Part shown: one piece after another, positions 1-13,100 of the stretch | How the letters are laid out: each line of letters starts with the position of its first letter | Position numbering within the stretch: position 1 is the first letter of the stretch | DNA from: Combretum micranthum | Lineage: Eukaryota; Streptophyta; Magnoliopsida; Myrtales; Combretaceae | DNA: 64,000 nt | NCBI GenBank assembly: GCA_024138025.1 | Contig: JAMXBD010000633.1 | Location: forward strand, 620,001 to 684,000 | Direction of reading: 5' to 3' | Notes under the pieces: model-generated | The model's input: the letters and a program-made list of their open reading frames with translations, nothing else | The model's database searches: none | Told to the model about the DNA's origin: nothing | Position numbers and translations under genes: made by a program

Positions 1-67
1 CTAAAAAATTTAAAAACAATTCATAATATCAAAACAAGGTAAATTAGAGTTAAAAAATGATTGAGAT

Positions 68-364
68 AATGTCACAAATGGTACTTAGACTTTGGCAAAA
101 TATGCAATTAGGTATTTAAACTTTGAAAATAATTAATTAAGTATATGAACTTTGAAACTAATTAATTTAGTATCCTAAAAACTTTGAAATTGATCAATTT
201 AATACATTAAAAAAACTTGATAGAGGTACTGTTAGTACGTACAAAAAGTTCTTTCAGGTATTAAATTTGTCAATTTCAAACTTTAGATACTAAATTGATC
301 AATTTCAAACTTCAAGTACCTAATTGTATATTTTCTTAAAGCTAAGGTACTATTTGTGACATTA
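68..364. repeat. Dispersed inverted-repeat element, copy A
   Basis: The left end (AATGTCACAAATGGTACTTA) and the right end (ending GGTACTATTTGTGACATT) are reverse complements over roughly 40 bp, so the unit could fold into one long imperfect hairpin. The interior repeats the motif TTTGAAA-TTGATCAATTT in both orientations. Related units occur at about 24409, 47246 and 60074. A TA or TAA sits at both edges, which fits a TA/TTA-type target duplication. No coding capacity is present. It is MITE-like; the superfamily is not established. Confidence 0.6.
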
Positions 365-3300
365 ACCCAAAATGATTTTATATGAAAATTTTATAAGAAA
401 AACCAAAACAATGCAACTAGGCGACAATCTTTTTGCAAAATTATAAATTTAACCCTAATCAGGAACCAAGGTGGATTAAAAATTTGAAGTTTATTTAAAA
501 TAGATAAAATAAACTTAGTTGAGTAATTAAATCCATAATATTATACCTAAGTTGCATTACAAGCCCTAAACTAGTCAAATTATCAAATTATAGCACATGT
601 AAGAATGGATGGCTTAGATGATGTTATGTGGCACCATAGAATTGAAAAAAGAAAACCTTAGACCTTCCCCATCCTTGAAAATTCATATGGCTACTCCCAC
701 CTATCTTTTCCTCCCTCTTATCTTTTCATTCTTTTCATTTCTTCTTCGTTAAAACCTCCTTAAAACTCATAGAATGTAAGATACCTCTAAAATCTATCTT
801 TTAAGCTCTTTTAGTTCATGATTAAGCTAATATAATATGGGATTAAGTTAAGATTAATGTTTATTATTCTTTTTCCTAAAAAAATGAAGAAGACATGAAT
901 ATCTAAGGAGCTTAAGAGCTGTAAAAATTGTAATACGAAAAACTAAGGTAAGAAATATGTACTAAACTTGAGTTTATGTTATGTTAGCACTTAATAAGCT
1001 CCCTTAGTCATTATATTATTCTTAGGTGGTAATTTAAGGTTTGAAAATGAAGGCAGTTTCTCTTCTCAAGATTCATCCAAATTCATAATAAGGTAAGAGC
1101 TTAGAATTCTAAGGTGTTATTAAGAGTCTTTTGGTGTATTAAAGCTTAGAAGTTAATATGAGTACTTGAGTACAATATTGGAGAAGCTAAAAATCAAATT
1201 TAGGAGACTTTGGGTGTATTAAAATGAAGCCAATTGAAGCAAGTTGTTGAGATCCAAAAACAATTAAGGTAAGTCACCAAACTATGCTTAATTATTTTTG
1301 TTGTAGTTTATCTAGGCGTAGCTATAAGAGTTATGTAATATAGGCTTGGTGAGATTTAATTCTAGAAATTTGGGGTTTTCTATTGAAATTGGTGATTTGG
1401 TTATTATACACGTGAATTCTTAAGGAAAAACAAATGTTGGGATGATTATGTGGATCGCGAGTGTTGTAGGTGGTATATGTGGCTTGGGATTTTAGAATAA
1501 GTTGCTGAAATTCTAAAAATGACTAATGGAATTAATAAGTTTTATATGAGCATGTGATACTTATTGAGATAATTATTAGTATTGGATGACTTATAAAGTT
1601 AATTGAAGATTTGAGATTGGAATTGAGGGAAATTGTTGTGTATGACTGATTGCTATATGGGTATGCGAGATAAACTATCACAGGAGATGGAACTATTAAA
1701 TTTGAATTGTTATTAAATATGAGAAATTTAATGTTCAGGTTTTGAATTATGAAGTTATAAATGAATAAGAAAGGTATGTCGATAAATGAGTGTGTGTAGG
1801 TAGCATAAATTCTCAAATAGTGTAGAATTAGGGATTTTGTGAAATACCTGATTTAGTTAAGTATATTTAAGGGCAAAATGAAGTTGAAAATGGTAGATAA
1901 TAATGTAAAGTAATGGGAAAAAAAATTTAGAAAAGAAATGGGAAGAATATCAATTTTAGGTTATAATTCACTTATTAGACAAACCAGAAATCTTGAAATG
2001 TGGTAATATGCATACGAACTATTTTAATATATATCAAATGGGAAATTAATATTTCTATGGTAAAATGGTTATAGGAACAACAAAATAGGTGTGAGACATG
2101 CTTCGTAAGAATATGGAAGACTTTGACAATGGTGTTAACTATATGACTGGAAACTAGTTGCCAACAAGTTATAAAATGGAAAGAATCTAGTAGCTAGTAA
2201 AAGATATAACATTGGTGACATGAGGAAATTCATTTAATGGGTAACATGTTAATTGTGCTTAAGTGGTGATATATTGACATTTAATTGTATTATGGACATG
2301 TGAACACGATTATAAAAAATAGGTACCTATAAGTGATTATTTTATTATTTAACTTAATGAGATGAATATGGAATTTTGCTGGAAATTTTGAAGGATTGTA
2401 TCTTCTATATGTTGGAGAAATTTAGAAATACATATTGATATCTTAATTGTTATATATCTATATATTTGTCTCTAGTTGCAAGTGAGGTGTTTAACTATAG
2501 ACTGATGACTTAAGATATTTTTAGAGATGTGAGCTTTATGAAATGTTCAATAGATGTAAAAACTTCAGATTCAAGCATTAGTGTAAACTTAGGTCCAACT
2601 TACCTTTTTACCCTCTTAATGACTAATAATAAAGAGATTAATTTTCAATGGAGGCATATGAGGTTTTGGGAAGGAATATAGTGAGAAATCTTCACTATAA
2701 CCATATATAGACATTGATAGTTGATATGGTAATTTTAGCTAAATGAAACATAAAAAAATGCATAGTAAAGATGGAAACGAGAAAATGAATAAATCTAGCT
2801 TTTAAAGACCTAATATGCACATAATGATGTTAGGTAACTAGTTAAGAGTTGGTCACCCCCCAAAATAAGATCATTTAGGAGTTGGTGTAACTAAATCTTT
2901 AACCAACTCAAACCTAAATAATTAAATTAGAAAATTGGACTCTTAAAAAAAAATAAAGACATAGTAATCTAGACAATAACGATTATCCATAACTAGTCTT
3001 AATATACGTAAATGAGTTGGGTCTTCAATTAGAATCTATAGCCACATGGACCCTAACCCTTGTAATATAAGGAATAAAAATGGGGTACGTTATATAGAAA
3101 GGTCACATTATTTGAGAGTAAGTTTATCTGAGGCCATAACATTTAGAGAAGTGAGTCAATTGAGATCTATATTGACACATGTCGTAACGTGTTGAATCCT
3201 TTGAGTTTTAATTAAATATTTTTCCTATTGACATGTGTCAATAAAGACTTTAATTGACCCACCTTTCTAAACATTATGACCTCTTTTTAACCATTTGAAA

Positions 3301-4600
3301 CTTTGTGATCTCAAATAAACGTACCCCCAAATATTGTGTCCTTCTAGTATAATTTATCCAATAAAAATGAATAAGTAATATGATTATTTCATTTCAACAT
3401 TGCTCAGACATTAGCATCTAAAACACAGATAGTCAAAATTCATAAAGTGTGGAAACAAGAAAATGGTACTAAAACAATCATCAAGTATACAATAAATATA
3501 TGTTTCTTGCTATGATAGAATTAATAATTGGACTAAAACTTAAACTTAGCTTAAATGAATGTTGGTTGTTGCTTAGCCACTTGCTCTAGAAAGCGGAACC
3601 CGTAGACTAGATTGTAACCCTGACTATAAATTCAGGAGGATACGGTAGATTAGGTGCTTAAGCCCCTACAGAATGCATGGTTGGTCTTGATGGATAGTCA
3701 ATAAGGATGTTTTTGAGATTAGATCGTCAATAGAGCAAGGATGAAGTTACATCGAATTATACAAGGGGAGTGAGATCCCGTATAAAGCGTTGCAATAGAC
3801 TACACTTATTGATAACAGGATGTAAGGAGACGAACCGAACGAGACTACTTCCTTTTTTTTTTCTTTTTCGATAAGTTCTAGAGACTTGTCAATCTCCCCT
3901 CCTCGACGCGTGATTCAGGGGGGACCCTTCCGTTTCCCATTATTTGGTGGGAATTATGAGTACTCGTGTGTGTAATGGTGTTTCTAGGATGTTAGAAATA
4001 CTTTACTCATGGACTTTAAATTAATTACTTCACTTATGGATATTGCATTAGAACAGGCGCATGAGATATGCATGCATGTGTTTGTTTACTATGTATTATG
4101 CTTCACAGCTCATTCTTTTAATATTTTAGGTACCTACGATGACCTCTGTATAAATATTCATTTTGATTTGGTGGGTTTTGGGTATAACGAGTTGAATGGT
4201 TGATCCGTTATATGCCATGACGATTGATCCATTTTTATGAGATTTCAAGAATAATTTTGTTTATTGCTTATTGATTTTGTTTATGGCTATAACAAAACTT
4301 TAAACTTATATTATTTAATATGAGCCTTCGACCCAAACTCTTCTATTTTGGGTAGAGTTAGACTCTCGTGATTTGCTCTATGAGCTTTAATACTGAAAAA
4401 AGGAGTTTCCTTTAAAAATTTATTGTCTGAACAAGTCAATTTTATAGGTTTTAGAATAACCCAAATCATGGAAAAATAGACAACACTCTATTGAAATTTT
4501 TATAAATTAATAATGATTTGTTAGTTAAAATTTGATTATTAACCTATCTAGCTTAATGGATGCCTTACATGTATTACTCAAGTGATATTTGTGGTTAAAT
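365..4600. other. AT-rich intergenic sequence, no gene seen
   Basis: No open frame here looks like a protein. The 690-740 stretch is pyrimidine-rich. It is followed by several AGGTAAG splice-donor-like sequences (about 945, 1087 and 1265), a layout often seen in the long LTRs of plant Ty3/gypsy elements, but I could not find LTR ends. The 3590-3960 stretch is more GC-rich and unassigned. A degenerate LTR is a guess only. Confidence 0.35.
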
Positions 4601-5589
4601 TGTAATGTCTTGTGTGCTTGCAATGTTGCATCTTTATTATCCATACTCTTACCAATATAGCAATATGAATTGAAAGCTTTTCTTGCACCAATTCTTATTA
4701 TCATCTTCTACTTATGCTTAAGTGTATTTGAAATCTTGTCTAAAATTACATTCATAGCTGGCTCAATTTTATTAAAACATCTCCATTTTCATTTGCTTTA
4801 TAGCTAATGTTATCTCAACTATCCCATCAAACATATCTATTTCATGACACATGCATATATGCTAAAAATGCTTCCTAGGAAGGACTAGTTGTGATCTATG
4901 TAATGGAATGTACCATGTGTTAACATTCACATGACATACGAGATAGTCCTTCTACAGTCCACCTAGACACATGCATATGTGTTGAAAATCATTGGTTATT
5001 TGTGGAAAATTTGCATTTACAATATCAAATGTTGTTCTCACTTTCACATATCTACCATCTATCAACAGTTCCTATAGCTCTTCGACAAGAAGATTTAAGT
5101 ATTTTTCAATATCTTTTCTTAGCTATCATGGTCCAAAAATCAACGGTGAAATCAATAACATTAGATCCTTCATATATTTCCAATGTAAATTATATCAAAA
5201 TTTATCAATATTTGGGGGTGAACTTATTTAAAATATCAACATTTTGAGTGATTATAAAAGTGGAATCAACATTTGAAGATAAATTCACTTAATGTATCAA
5301 CATTTTGAGTAGTTAAAAAAAGGAATCAACACTTTGCAAAGTGACTCAAATAAGTTACCCATTATTTATATTAGAGGGGAAATTAAGAATAGTCAATTGA
5401 AAGCTAATTCAAATATTGGTAATTCAAATAAACTTTGCGAAACATTGAAAGGTCAGTTTTTTCTATCACTTTATGAAAGGTTAATTTCTCTTTTTATTCA
5501 CTCCAAACATTATTATATTAAATGAACTCACCACTTAAATATTAGTATCTTTTGGTGTAATTTACCCTATATTTCCACAATAATGCATT

Positions 5590-6040
5590 GTGGATGAACA
5601 AAATCAATGGCACACATTGTATGTTGTGCTTAAGTTCCCAAAGGGGTTAAACCTATTAGTGCCAAACATAATTGCAATATTTGAATTATCTTCCATACAT
5701 TTGGGTCAAATGGATGCCCAAGGAACTCACTATCAAGCGTATAGATCCTTTCATGTAATCTCACTTCTAGAATCACTTTCCTGCACATGAACATTCATTA
5801 GAGCAATAGTATAAGTGAAAAATGTTAGTAAACCTTTGTCAAAACCTTCTTCTTCTTTCAATTATTATGAGCCTTCTACCTTGATTCATTATACATTGGA
5901 AAATAATCTAAGTCTTAATACTTTTACCTGAATGGTACATATTCTTGCATGTGTAGATTAAGTTCACATCCGTTCTTAATGCTCTTTAACTCTTTCATGT
6001 CTTATAATATGATGAGAATAAACTTTTAATAACAAGCTCT
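5590..6040 (-). pseudogene. TNP2-like transposase fragment (broken)
   Basis: Read on the minus strand, this block follows the order known for plant TNP2 transposases. A short basic segment precedes a conserved His-Phe-containing segment, then an HP-D--W segment, then the strongly conserved NPFGN-S-T-Y signature, seen here as FNPFGNLSTTY. At least three in-frame stops fall inside the matched stretch. One lies directly after the signature, where the family normally continues for several hundred residues. It is therefore a dead fragment. TNP2 transposases act in the nucleus on CACTA termini; nothing suggests this copy is functional. Confidence 0.65.
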
Positions 6041-7830
6041 TTAGAAATGTGGAGCAATTATTGAAACTCATCAGGGATTGTTGATTACATGAAAACGATT
6101 AATAGCTAGACTAAAACTTAAGAGGGAGCGATTGGGTTTAGAGCTAATTTATCCATTTTTAGAACTCAAATGCCTAAATAATGCAATTAAATGAATTAAA
6201 CAAAATGTGAATGATATAAAGTAAATTGCAATAAATAAAAAAATAAAGAAGTGATAGAGAGATCAATCGCAAATTTAACTTTGAGTTTAGTCCCTCTCCT
6301 AATCTCCAAAGGTCCACAAATGCCTCCTAATGGAGGACTTCATAAGCACTTTATTAATTGCAATAAATTGATCTCAATGAGCTATACCAAAATTCACAAT
6401 GCAAATATACTCGTTGCCCGTTCACTTTATTATAATAGCAATTTCATTATAGTCTTATTTCTTATGAAAAATTATTATAAGGCTTAATTGGTGGTAATAG
6501 CAGATCTATAAGAAATCCCTATGATAAAAAAAAATTAAATAGTCATCTTTGCGCTACTCTATGAATATTGATTCAATACTAGAATTATCATTTTTTCCCT
6601 AAAATACAGTCATTTAAATAAAAATTTAACAAATAAAAATGCTATTATAGTTTTATCCCATTCCTTAGTAATAATAATTTTATCATAGTCTTATTGATTT
6701 AGCAAAATAAACAAGCAATCAAAGTTTCACTCAAGTTATACCTTATCTCACAAACAGGAAAAAAAAACATATAAGGCATAACTTTCACTCTCACAAAAAT
6801 TTTGCAAATCTAAAGTAAAAGAGACAAATATAATAAAGATTTGGGACCTTCTAGCATTTCATCATTTACAAAGGCTTCATATGTATAAGTTCTCCAAAAA
6901 ATTTAGTCGTTAGACATATACACCTCAAAGTTGTCATTGCTTAAATGCTTTAATGGGTAGCTTCTATCAACTAATGTGAAGACATCAAGTGCCATCTACA
7001 AAACAAAGTGAAGAAGGTTATAAACCATGCTAGCATCCAAACACCACACTTTAACGTCTAAAACTAGTATATTGTACCATGATCATAATGTTTTTAATCA
7101 CATGAAAGATGCCTAACGTCCAAGCACAGACTCCTGGCATCAATATAATGCTAGTTACAACTCATATTATTAGTCCTCTAGCCATGCTAACGTATTTCCT
7201 CATCAAAAAACTCGAACCATCTAGTTCAATGGATCATAATATTCCAAATCCATCATTTGACTTTTGCCAGCAAAAGTGAAAAGTTTTTAGTATCCTAGAT
7301 ATACTTGAAGTTTTTTTATCTTAGATAGACTAAGTATTCATCTCGGCATCATCTTCCACATCATCATCCGTATCATCATCCATTCAGATCAATGTCATTA
7401 TGGTTGTATGTCTTTGGATACTGATTATTTGTTGTGTTATCAAATATTTAAGCTATGTCATCATTGCCATCATCACGATTCCCTTGAGCTCGAATGTCAA
7501 TTTGCCTGAGATACTCCCATGGTCCACCTCTGTCGTGTAGAACCAAACCATGCTTCTTAAGAATAAATGGATCTTGATTTTATCCATGAGGAAACAACAT
7601 ACATTAAAGCAATCTTGGCACAAACAGCAAATGAAACCATAGTCTTCTCGAAAATGGTATTGCATAACTTCTAAAAGACCACTCACCCTCATCTCTTGAA
7701 ATCCTATTGTACATCGTATGTGACATTTTATTTATATAAATAGTTATTACAAATGATATGGTCACACCTTTATATCTTTTCACAAAATAAATTATGAAAT
7801 ACCAAAAAATTAATCTCAATGTTTTCAATT
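5590..7830 (-). mobile_element. CACTA (En/Spm) transposon remnant, transposase on minus strand
   Basis: Two blocks in the right order on the minus strand mark a CACTA-type transposase. At about 7700-7480 lies a cysteine-rich block with CLCQDC and then MVWFYTTEVDHG, which matches the layout of the N-terminal transposase-associated domain (cysteines, then a W-x(n)-HG end). At about 6040-5600 lies a TNP2-like block. It has NESR followed by a lysine run, then a KHFSLI-type segment, then HPFDPNVWK, then NRFNPFGNLSTTYNV. The two blocks are separated by about 1.4 kb with an acidic stretch and no clear domain. Stops and frameshifts interrupt both. No CACTA termini were found, so the element's real limits are unknown. 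Confidence 0.65.
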
Positions 7831-9317
7831 ACTTCAAAATTTGAACGAAAATCCTATAAATTATAATTTTTTATATCAATTTGACATATACAATAGAAAA
7901 TTTAAATATTTTGAATATTAATTATTTTGACCAATAAAATTCCTAAATCATCTTATTTTCCATGATAACTTTTATATATTTTTCATAGTGATGAAATATT
8001 AGAATATCACTAAATTCGAAAAAGCAACATTTTTTTCCTTGGAAGATATTTAAATCAACTTCAAAATTAAAAATGGAAACATAATTTTCAAAATTAGCTT
8101 TTTAAATATTTGACTACATAGCTGACCTTCTGGTTTAGTGACATCTCCGCTAATCTATCATATGAAGGTCTCAGATTCGATTCTGCTTCTCTCATTGTAA
8201 TGACAAATATATATATATGACTAGATAATGAAAATATTTTACAAAATAAGAAGCTCATTTATTAATTAAAGCACTTTAACTTAGCTTCTTCAATTTAAGG
8301 TATTGTAGCAAGTTGAATATTTGACTATTTGTGGTTTGGTTCAGTTTGATTCTATTTAAGGGCCAAACCAAATCGAATGCATTTTGAAATGATTTGATTT
8401 TAGTTAAGTTGAAACTTGAGTATACCAAATCACTTTTAATGGATTGGGATTTCGAATTAAATTGCTTTGAAAGCTTGTTTTTATTTTATTTAGTTATTTT
8501 TTGTTTTGTATGCTATTTGCATCTTATCAAAATTGTTTGAAGTTTATCATTTCAAAAACAATCAAATTTATAATTTATTTGTATTTCATAATTATGATAA
8601 AGATAGTAATTACGGTGTCAGAATTGGAATATGAAAATTCACTCATTTTCAAGAGAATATGCTAAAACTATATATATGTAATCTATCAAAAAACAAAATT
8701 TTAATTAGTATTTTTGTGAACCGAATTATGTAAAAGGCTAAAGTAGTTCAACTTTATAGGGGTTATTAGTACTTTAATTTTCCAATAGGGTACATATATA
8801 CTTTTAACTTTGCATTATTGGTATTTGTTTCTTGATAAACACATCTATTAGGTGATATCAAGACAATATCAAATAAACAAAAATAAGATGAACTAAATAG
8901 ACTTTGAATATGGTCTTGGTTTGATTCAAATCTTCGTATTTTAGTAGATAATTTTATTTTAAAATTTTAAACTAAGTATTAGCATTTAAATCAAGAAAAA
9001 TTATAAAGAATCAAAATTGTATAACATTATATAAAATTTATATTGCACTTTAGGTGATAATAAAGCCATAAGAGTTGGTTAAGAAATAAGAGATAATAAG
9101 GAAGGATTAAAAGTGAACATATAAAGACTAAGAATTAGATGACTGACAACCAGAAAGAAAAGGAAATTATAGTCATCATAAAATATAGGAGGATATTACA
9201 TGTATAATGTAGCTTGAAAAAAATTTCACAAAAGACCAAACTATAAAAGAAAATACGAAAATAGTGTTGCCGCATCGCACCATATGTGTGCCATACAATT
9301 TTTTTTTAAACTTACAT
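7831..9317. other. AT-rich intergenic sequence, no gene seen
   Basis: No coding signal is visible. The 8330-8460 stretch is rich in GTTTGGTT/AACCAAAC-type words in both orientations, which suggests an old small inverted-repeat element, but no ends could be defined. Confidence 0.35.
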
Positions 9318-9456
9318 GTGTATTACATGTTGGTTGTGTAATACACTTTGAAGGTGTATCGCATAACCAACAAGTGATACACTTATAAAAGTACGTGTAT
9401 TATTGGTCATGCGATACACGTTTTGACTTGTATCGCACAACCACTGTGCAATACAC
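9318..9456. repeat. Array of four quasi-palindromes (GTGTAT...ATACAC)
   Basis: Four consecutive units each begin with GTGTAT (or TTGTAT) and end with ATACAC, at 9318-9346, 9354-9382, 9395-9419 and 9428-9456. Three are 29 bp long and one is 25 bp. Each can fold into its own hairpin, and neighbouring units could also pair with each other. Unit starts are 36, 41 and 33 bp apart. A run of T follows at about 9464. This lies roughly 500 bp upstream of the plastid E2 gene's likely promoter; no function is implied by the sequence. Confidence 0.65.
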
Positions 9457-9940
9457 AAGCTCCTTTTTTTTTTTTTTTTTTGCCTAGGTCGCTATAGAAG
9501 ACGCGATATAAGTATAAATATTTTTATCTTTACTCCAATATGTGATATATCAATATATTTTGATAATTTTTTTTGTACAATTAGTAATTATATTAAAAAA
9601 AAAAACTACATATGTGTTCCACCCTAAAATATAGATAGGTTTTGAAATTAAAAATATATTGCTTGTTTTTAAATCTTTTAATAAGATGCTCAATTCAAGT
9701 TTAAACAATTTAGTCTAGTTTAATCTTCAAATCGAATCGTAAATTGTTTAAATCTTTTTTATTTGAATCATATATTGAACCGAAATACAAAAATACTATA
9801 ATAATTCAGTTCATGTATGATGAATTGATTTAATCTAATTACTAAATCAAACTCATTTTAATTTTTTAAGTTAAATCATGACCGAATCATATTAACATTA
9901 AAAAAAAGAAGTATATTTTATGGTTTGGTTTAATTTTGTG
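9457..9940. other. Upstream intergenic sequence of the E2 gene
   Basis: A poly-T tract at 9464-9482 is followed by AT-rich sequence rich in TTTAAT and AATCAAA words. Nothing coding is seen. Confidence 0.3.
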
Positions 9941-9947
9941 TGCAATG

Positions 9948-9958
9948 ATCATAAATAA
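9948..9958 (+). promoter_or_regulatory. Possible TATA element of the plastid E2 gene
   Basis: ATAAATA at 9951-9957 lies about 240 bp before the start codon. The sequence changes from AT-rich to mixed and pyrimidine-rich after about 9970, as expected for a plant 5' leader with CT-rich stretches (10080-10190). A transcription start near 9985 would fit. This is inference from position and composition only. Confidence 0.4.
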
Positions 9959-10195
9959 AATAGGCACACCACCTTGATGGACTCATCGAGCAGCCCAAAC
10001 AAGTATCAAAAACGGCGATAGAAACTGAGCAGAGAAGCTGAGGAAGAAAAAAACTGCCAACTAAAATTCCTACTACACCAACAACCTCGTCTTCTCCGCC
10101 CACTTCCTTAAACCTCCCTCGCTCGATTCCCATCACTTCCTCGCTCTTTTCTTTCTCATTCTTCGCAAGCAAAAACACTCCCTCTCACTCACGCA

Positions 10196-13100
10196 ATGGC
10201 TTCTTCTTCTTCTTCTCTCCTTCCCAAGCTGTCTCTCTCCTCTTCCTCTTCCATTTCCTCCCCTGTCCCCTTCCGTTCTACCACGACCACCACCATTGTC
10301 CCTTCATTTCCCTGCAAATCCTCCCGCCGCCGCCGAACCCTAACCGTCCGCTCCAAGATCCGCGAAATCTTCATGCCGGCACTCAGTTCCACCATGACTG
10401 AGGGCAAGATCGTATCTTGGGTCAAATCCGAAGGCGACGTCTTGTCCAAAGGCGAAAGCGTCGTCGTCGTCGAATCCGATAAAGCCGATATGGATGTCGA
10501 AACCTTCTACGACGGAATCCTCGCAGCGATTGTCGTCCCCGAAGGTGAAACCGCTCCGGTCGGTGCTCCCATTGGACTCTTAGCTGAATCCGAGGAGGAA
10601 GTAGCCGAGGCCAAAGCTAAAGCCGCAGCAAAATCGGGCGGTTCGGCTTCTCCAGTTGCTCCAGAGCCGACTCCTGCGGTTACGGCGACGCCAGCTCCGC
10701 CAATTCAGCAGCCTGCCATGAAGGCTGCGGCGGCGGCAGAGGCAGAGGGGCCGAGGAAGACGCTGGCAACACCGCAGGCGAAGAAGCTTGCGAAGCAGCA
10801 TAAGGTGGATATTAATAAGGTGGTGGGTACGGGACCTTATGGGAGGATTACGCCGGCTGATGTGGAGGCGGCTGCCGGAATTCAACCTACCAAGGCGGCC
10901 TCGCCCGTTCAAATTACTGCTCCAACGCCAGCCAAGGCAGCAGGTGGTGGTGGTGCAGCTGCAGCTGCAGCTGCTTCTCCTCCTCTTCCGGGTTCAATGG
11001 TAGTGCCTTTTACGACAATGCAGGCTGCGGTTTCGAAGAATATGGTGGAAAGCTTGAGCGTTCCCACGTTTAGAGTCGGATATCCGGTCAAAACTGATGC
11101 TCTTGATGCTCTGTATGAAAAGGTATTCTCAGTAATTAGTTATCAAACACTAGCTGCATAAACTTATAGAATTGTATATCTGAATCATAATTCTACCAAA
11201 AAGCCTACACTTGCACGATTTTGCATCTATCTTGACTAGGAAAAGTCTCATAAAATTATGAACCCATGGAATCATAGGCTGAGCAAACTTAAACCATCAG
11301 GATAATAGATTGATCATTTTGCAAAACCCAATTTAAAGTTGGGCTTTTCTCATTGAATTAGTGTAGTCTTTGTTGATTTCCTTTTCATCGACCGGTTCAG
11401 TCATTTCATATCACGAACTGCCGATCCAAGAAGATAAAATTATTTGGTATGAGTATGTTGGTTCATTGATTATGATTAGTCTTATAAGTTATAGGTGGTT
11501 ATTTGCATGAATAGGTGAAACCAAAAGGTGTGACAATGACCGCACTGTTGGCAAAGGCTGCTGCCATGGCACTTGTTCAGCATCCGGTGGTGAACTCCAC
11601 CTGCAAAGATGGGAAGAGTTTCACATATAATAGTAACATAAACATTGCTGTGGCAGTTGCTATTAATGGTGGGTTGATAACACCTGTGCTCCAAGATGCT
11701 GACAAGGTTTGGTATTTTGTTTTTCCCCTGGAAGTACAAGTATATTCAATTGTAGTGAATTGGAATGGATACTTATTCTGGTTTTGCTCAAACAGTTGGA
11801 TCTCTACCTTTTGTCTCAAAAGTGGAAAGAGCTGGTAGAAAAGGCCCGTTCAAAGCAACTACAACCCCATGAGTATAATTCAGGTTTGCACATGATTAGA
11901 GAGCTTTAACTGTTTTGTCTCATTTCTTGATTTGTTGATTTTTTTAAGGGTATATAGGTGACTTATTCATTCTGTTGTTGAGAAGCAAATAAAATACTGT
12001 ATTTACCACATGGCTTCAGGAACATTCACACTATCCAACCTAGGCATGTTTGGAGTAGATAGATTTGATGCCATTCTACCTCCAGGGCAGGTAAGTTTCA
12101 GTTCTAACTTCCCCACCATCTTTAATGTTTGTTCTAGTGTTACTATCAAATATCTCTGCTGTTTGTTAACTTTCATGTGATACCAGGGGGCTATCATGGC
12201 TGTTGGAGCATCTAAGCCCACCGTTGTAGCTGATGCAGATGGCTTTTTCAGTGTCAAAAGCAAAATGCTGGTAAATTTACTTTCATCTTCATGCATTTCT
12301 AAAATGTTGCTGCTATATATTATTATTATTATTATTATTGACTTGATACATTCTCTGCATTGATGTTGCACAGAAAGTCTTTTCTTCATGGTATATGGAA
12401 ACCTATAATATATTTGCATTTAGTTCCATTCCAAAACAAGACATGTTTGTCTTTGGATTCACTTAACAAGCTCTGCATTTAGAGAAGACCTTGGACAATG
12501 TGAAGAGGGAATAATATGAATCTGAAAATAGATTTTTCTTTGGAGAGAGGAAAAGTGAAATGGAGAGGCATTTGGGACCACATTCAAACCATTTGGAAAT
12601 GTCTTATCATTCTGTATTGCCAGACATTGTGATGGGCACTTGGCTATGAAAAAAGTGGTAGGAAAAACTCAAAATAGGAATATCCTAGTAGAGGAGGATA
12701 GACTAATGTGGAATATCGCTGGTGACATTGGGCGGTCTTCATTTGTGATGCTACCAGTGAGGTTGATTCTGCATAAGGTGACCTGAGATTGTGTTTACTC
12801 TCTAAGGAACTATGCCTTCTCTCCTCCATTAACTGCTTGAGTATATTTGCCTCTTCTGAGAAATCCCTTAAAAGTGTTCCAAGTATTTCTGAATCTCAAC
12901 TTTTTAATATAAGACATCTTGTTTTTTGTGGGGTTTGGCTGCTACTGGTCATAATGTTTATTTGAGCAATACGAAGAATGGTAATGAGTGGGAGCAGCAT
13001 TGAAGGGCAAAATTGCTATGCTGCATTGAACCTTGGCATGCAGTAAGTTGCATTTTACATTGATTTCGTCTGAAGAATGCTTCAATGAGAGAAGAGAAAA

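Noticed and set aside
3590..3960. GC-richer patch considered as organellar DNA inserted in the nucleus
   Set aside because: No recognisable plastid or mitochondrial gene or tRNA sequence.
10189..11091. Several long open frames overlapping exon 1 of the E2 gene on the minus strand and in another plus frame
   Set aside because: They are shadows of GC-rich coding sequence with low-complexity products. The plus-strand E2 frame has clear domains and correct splice joins.
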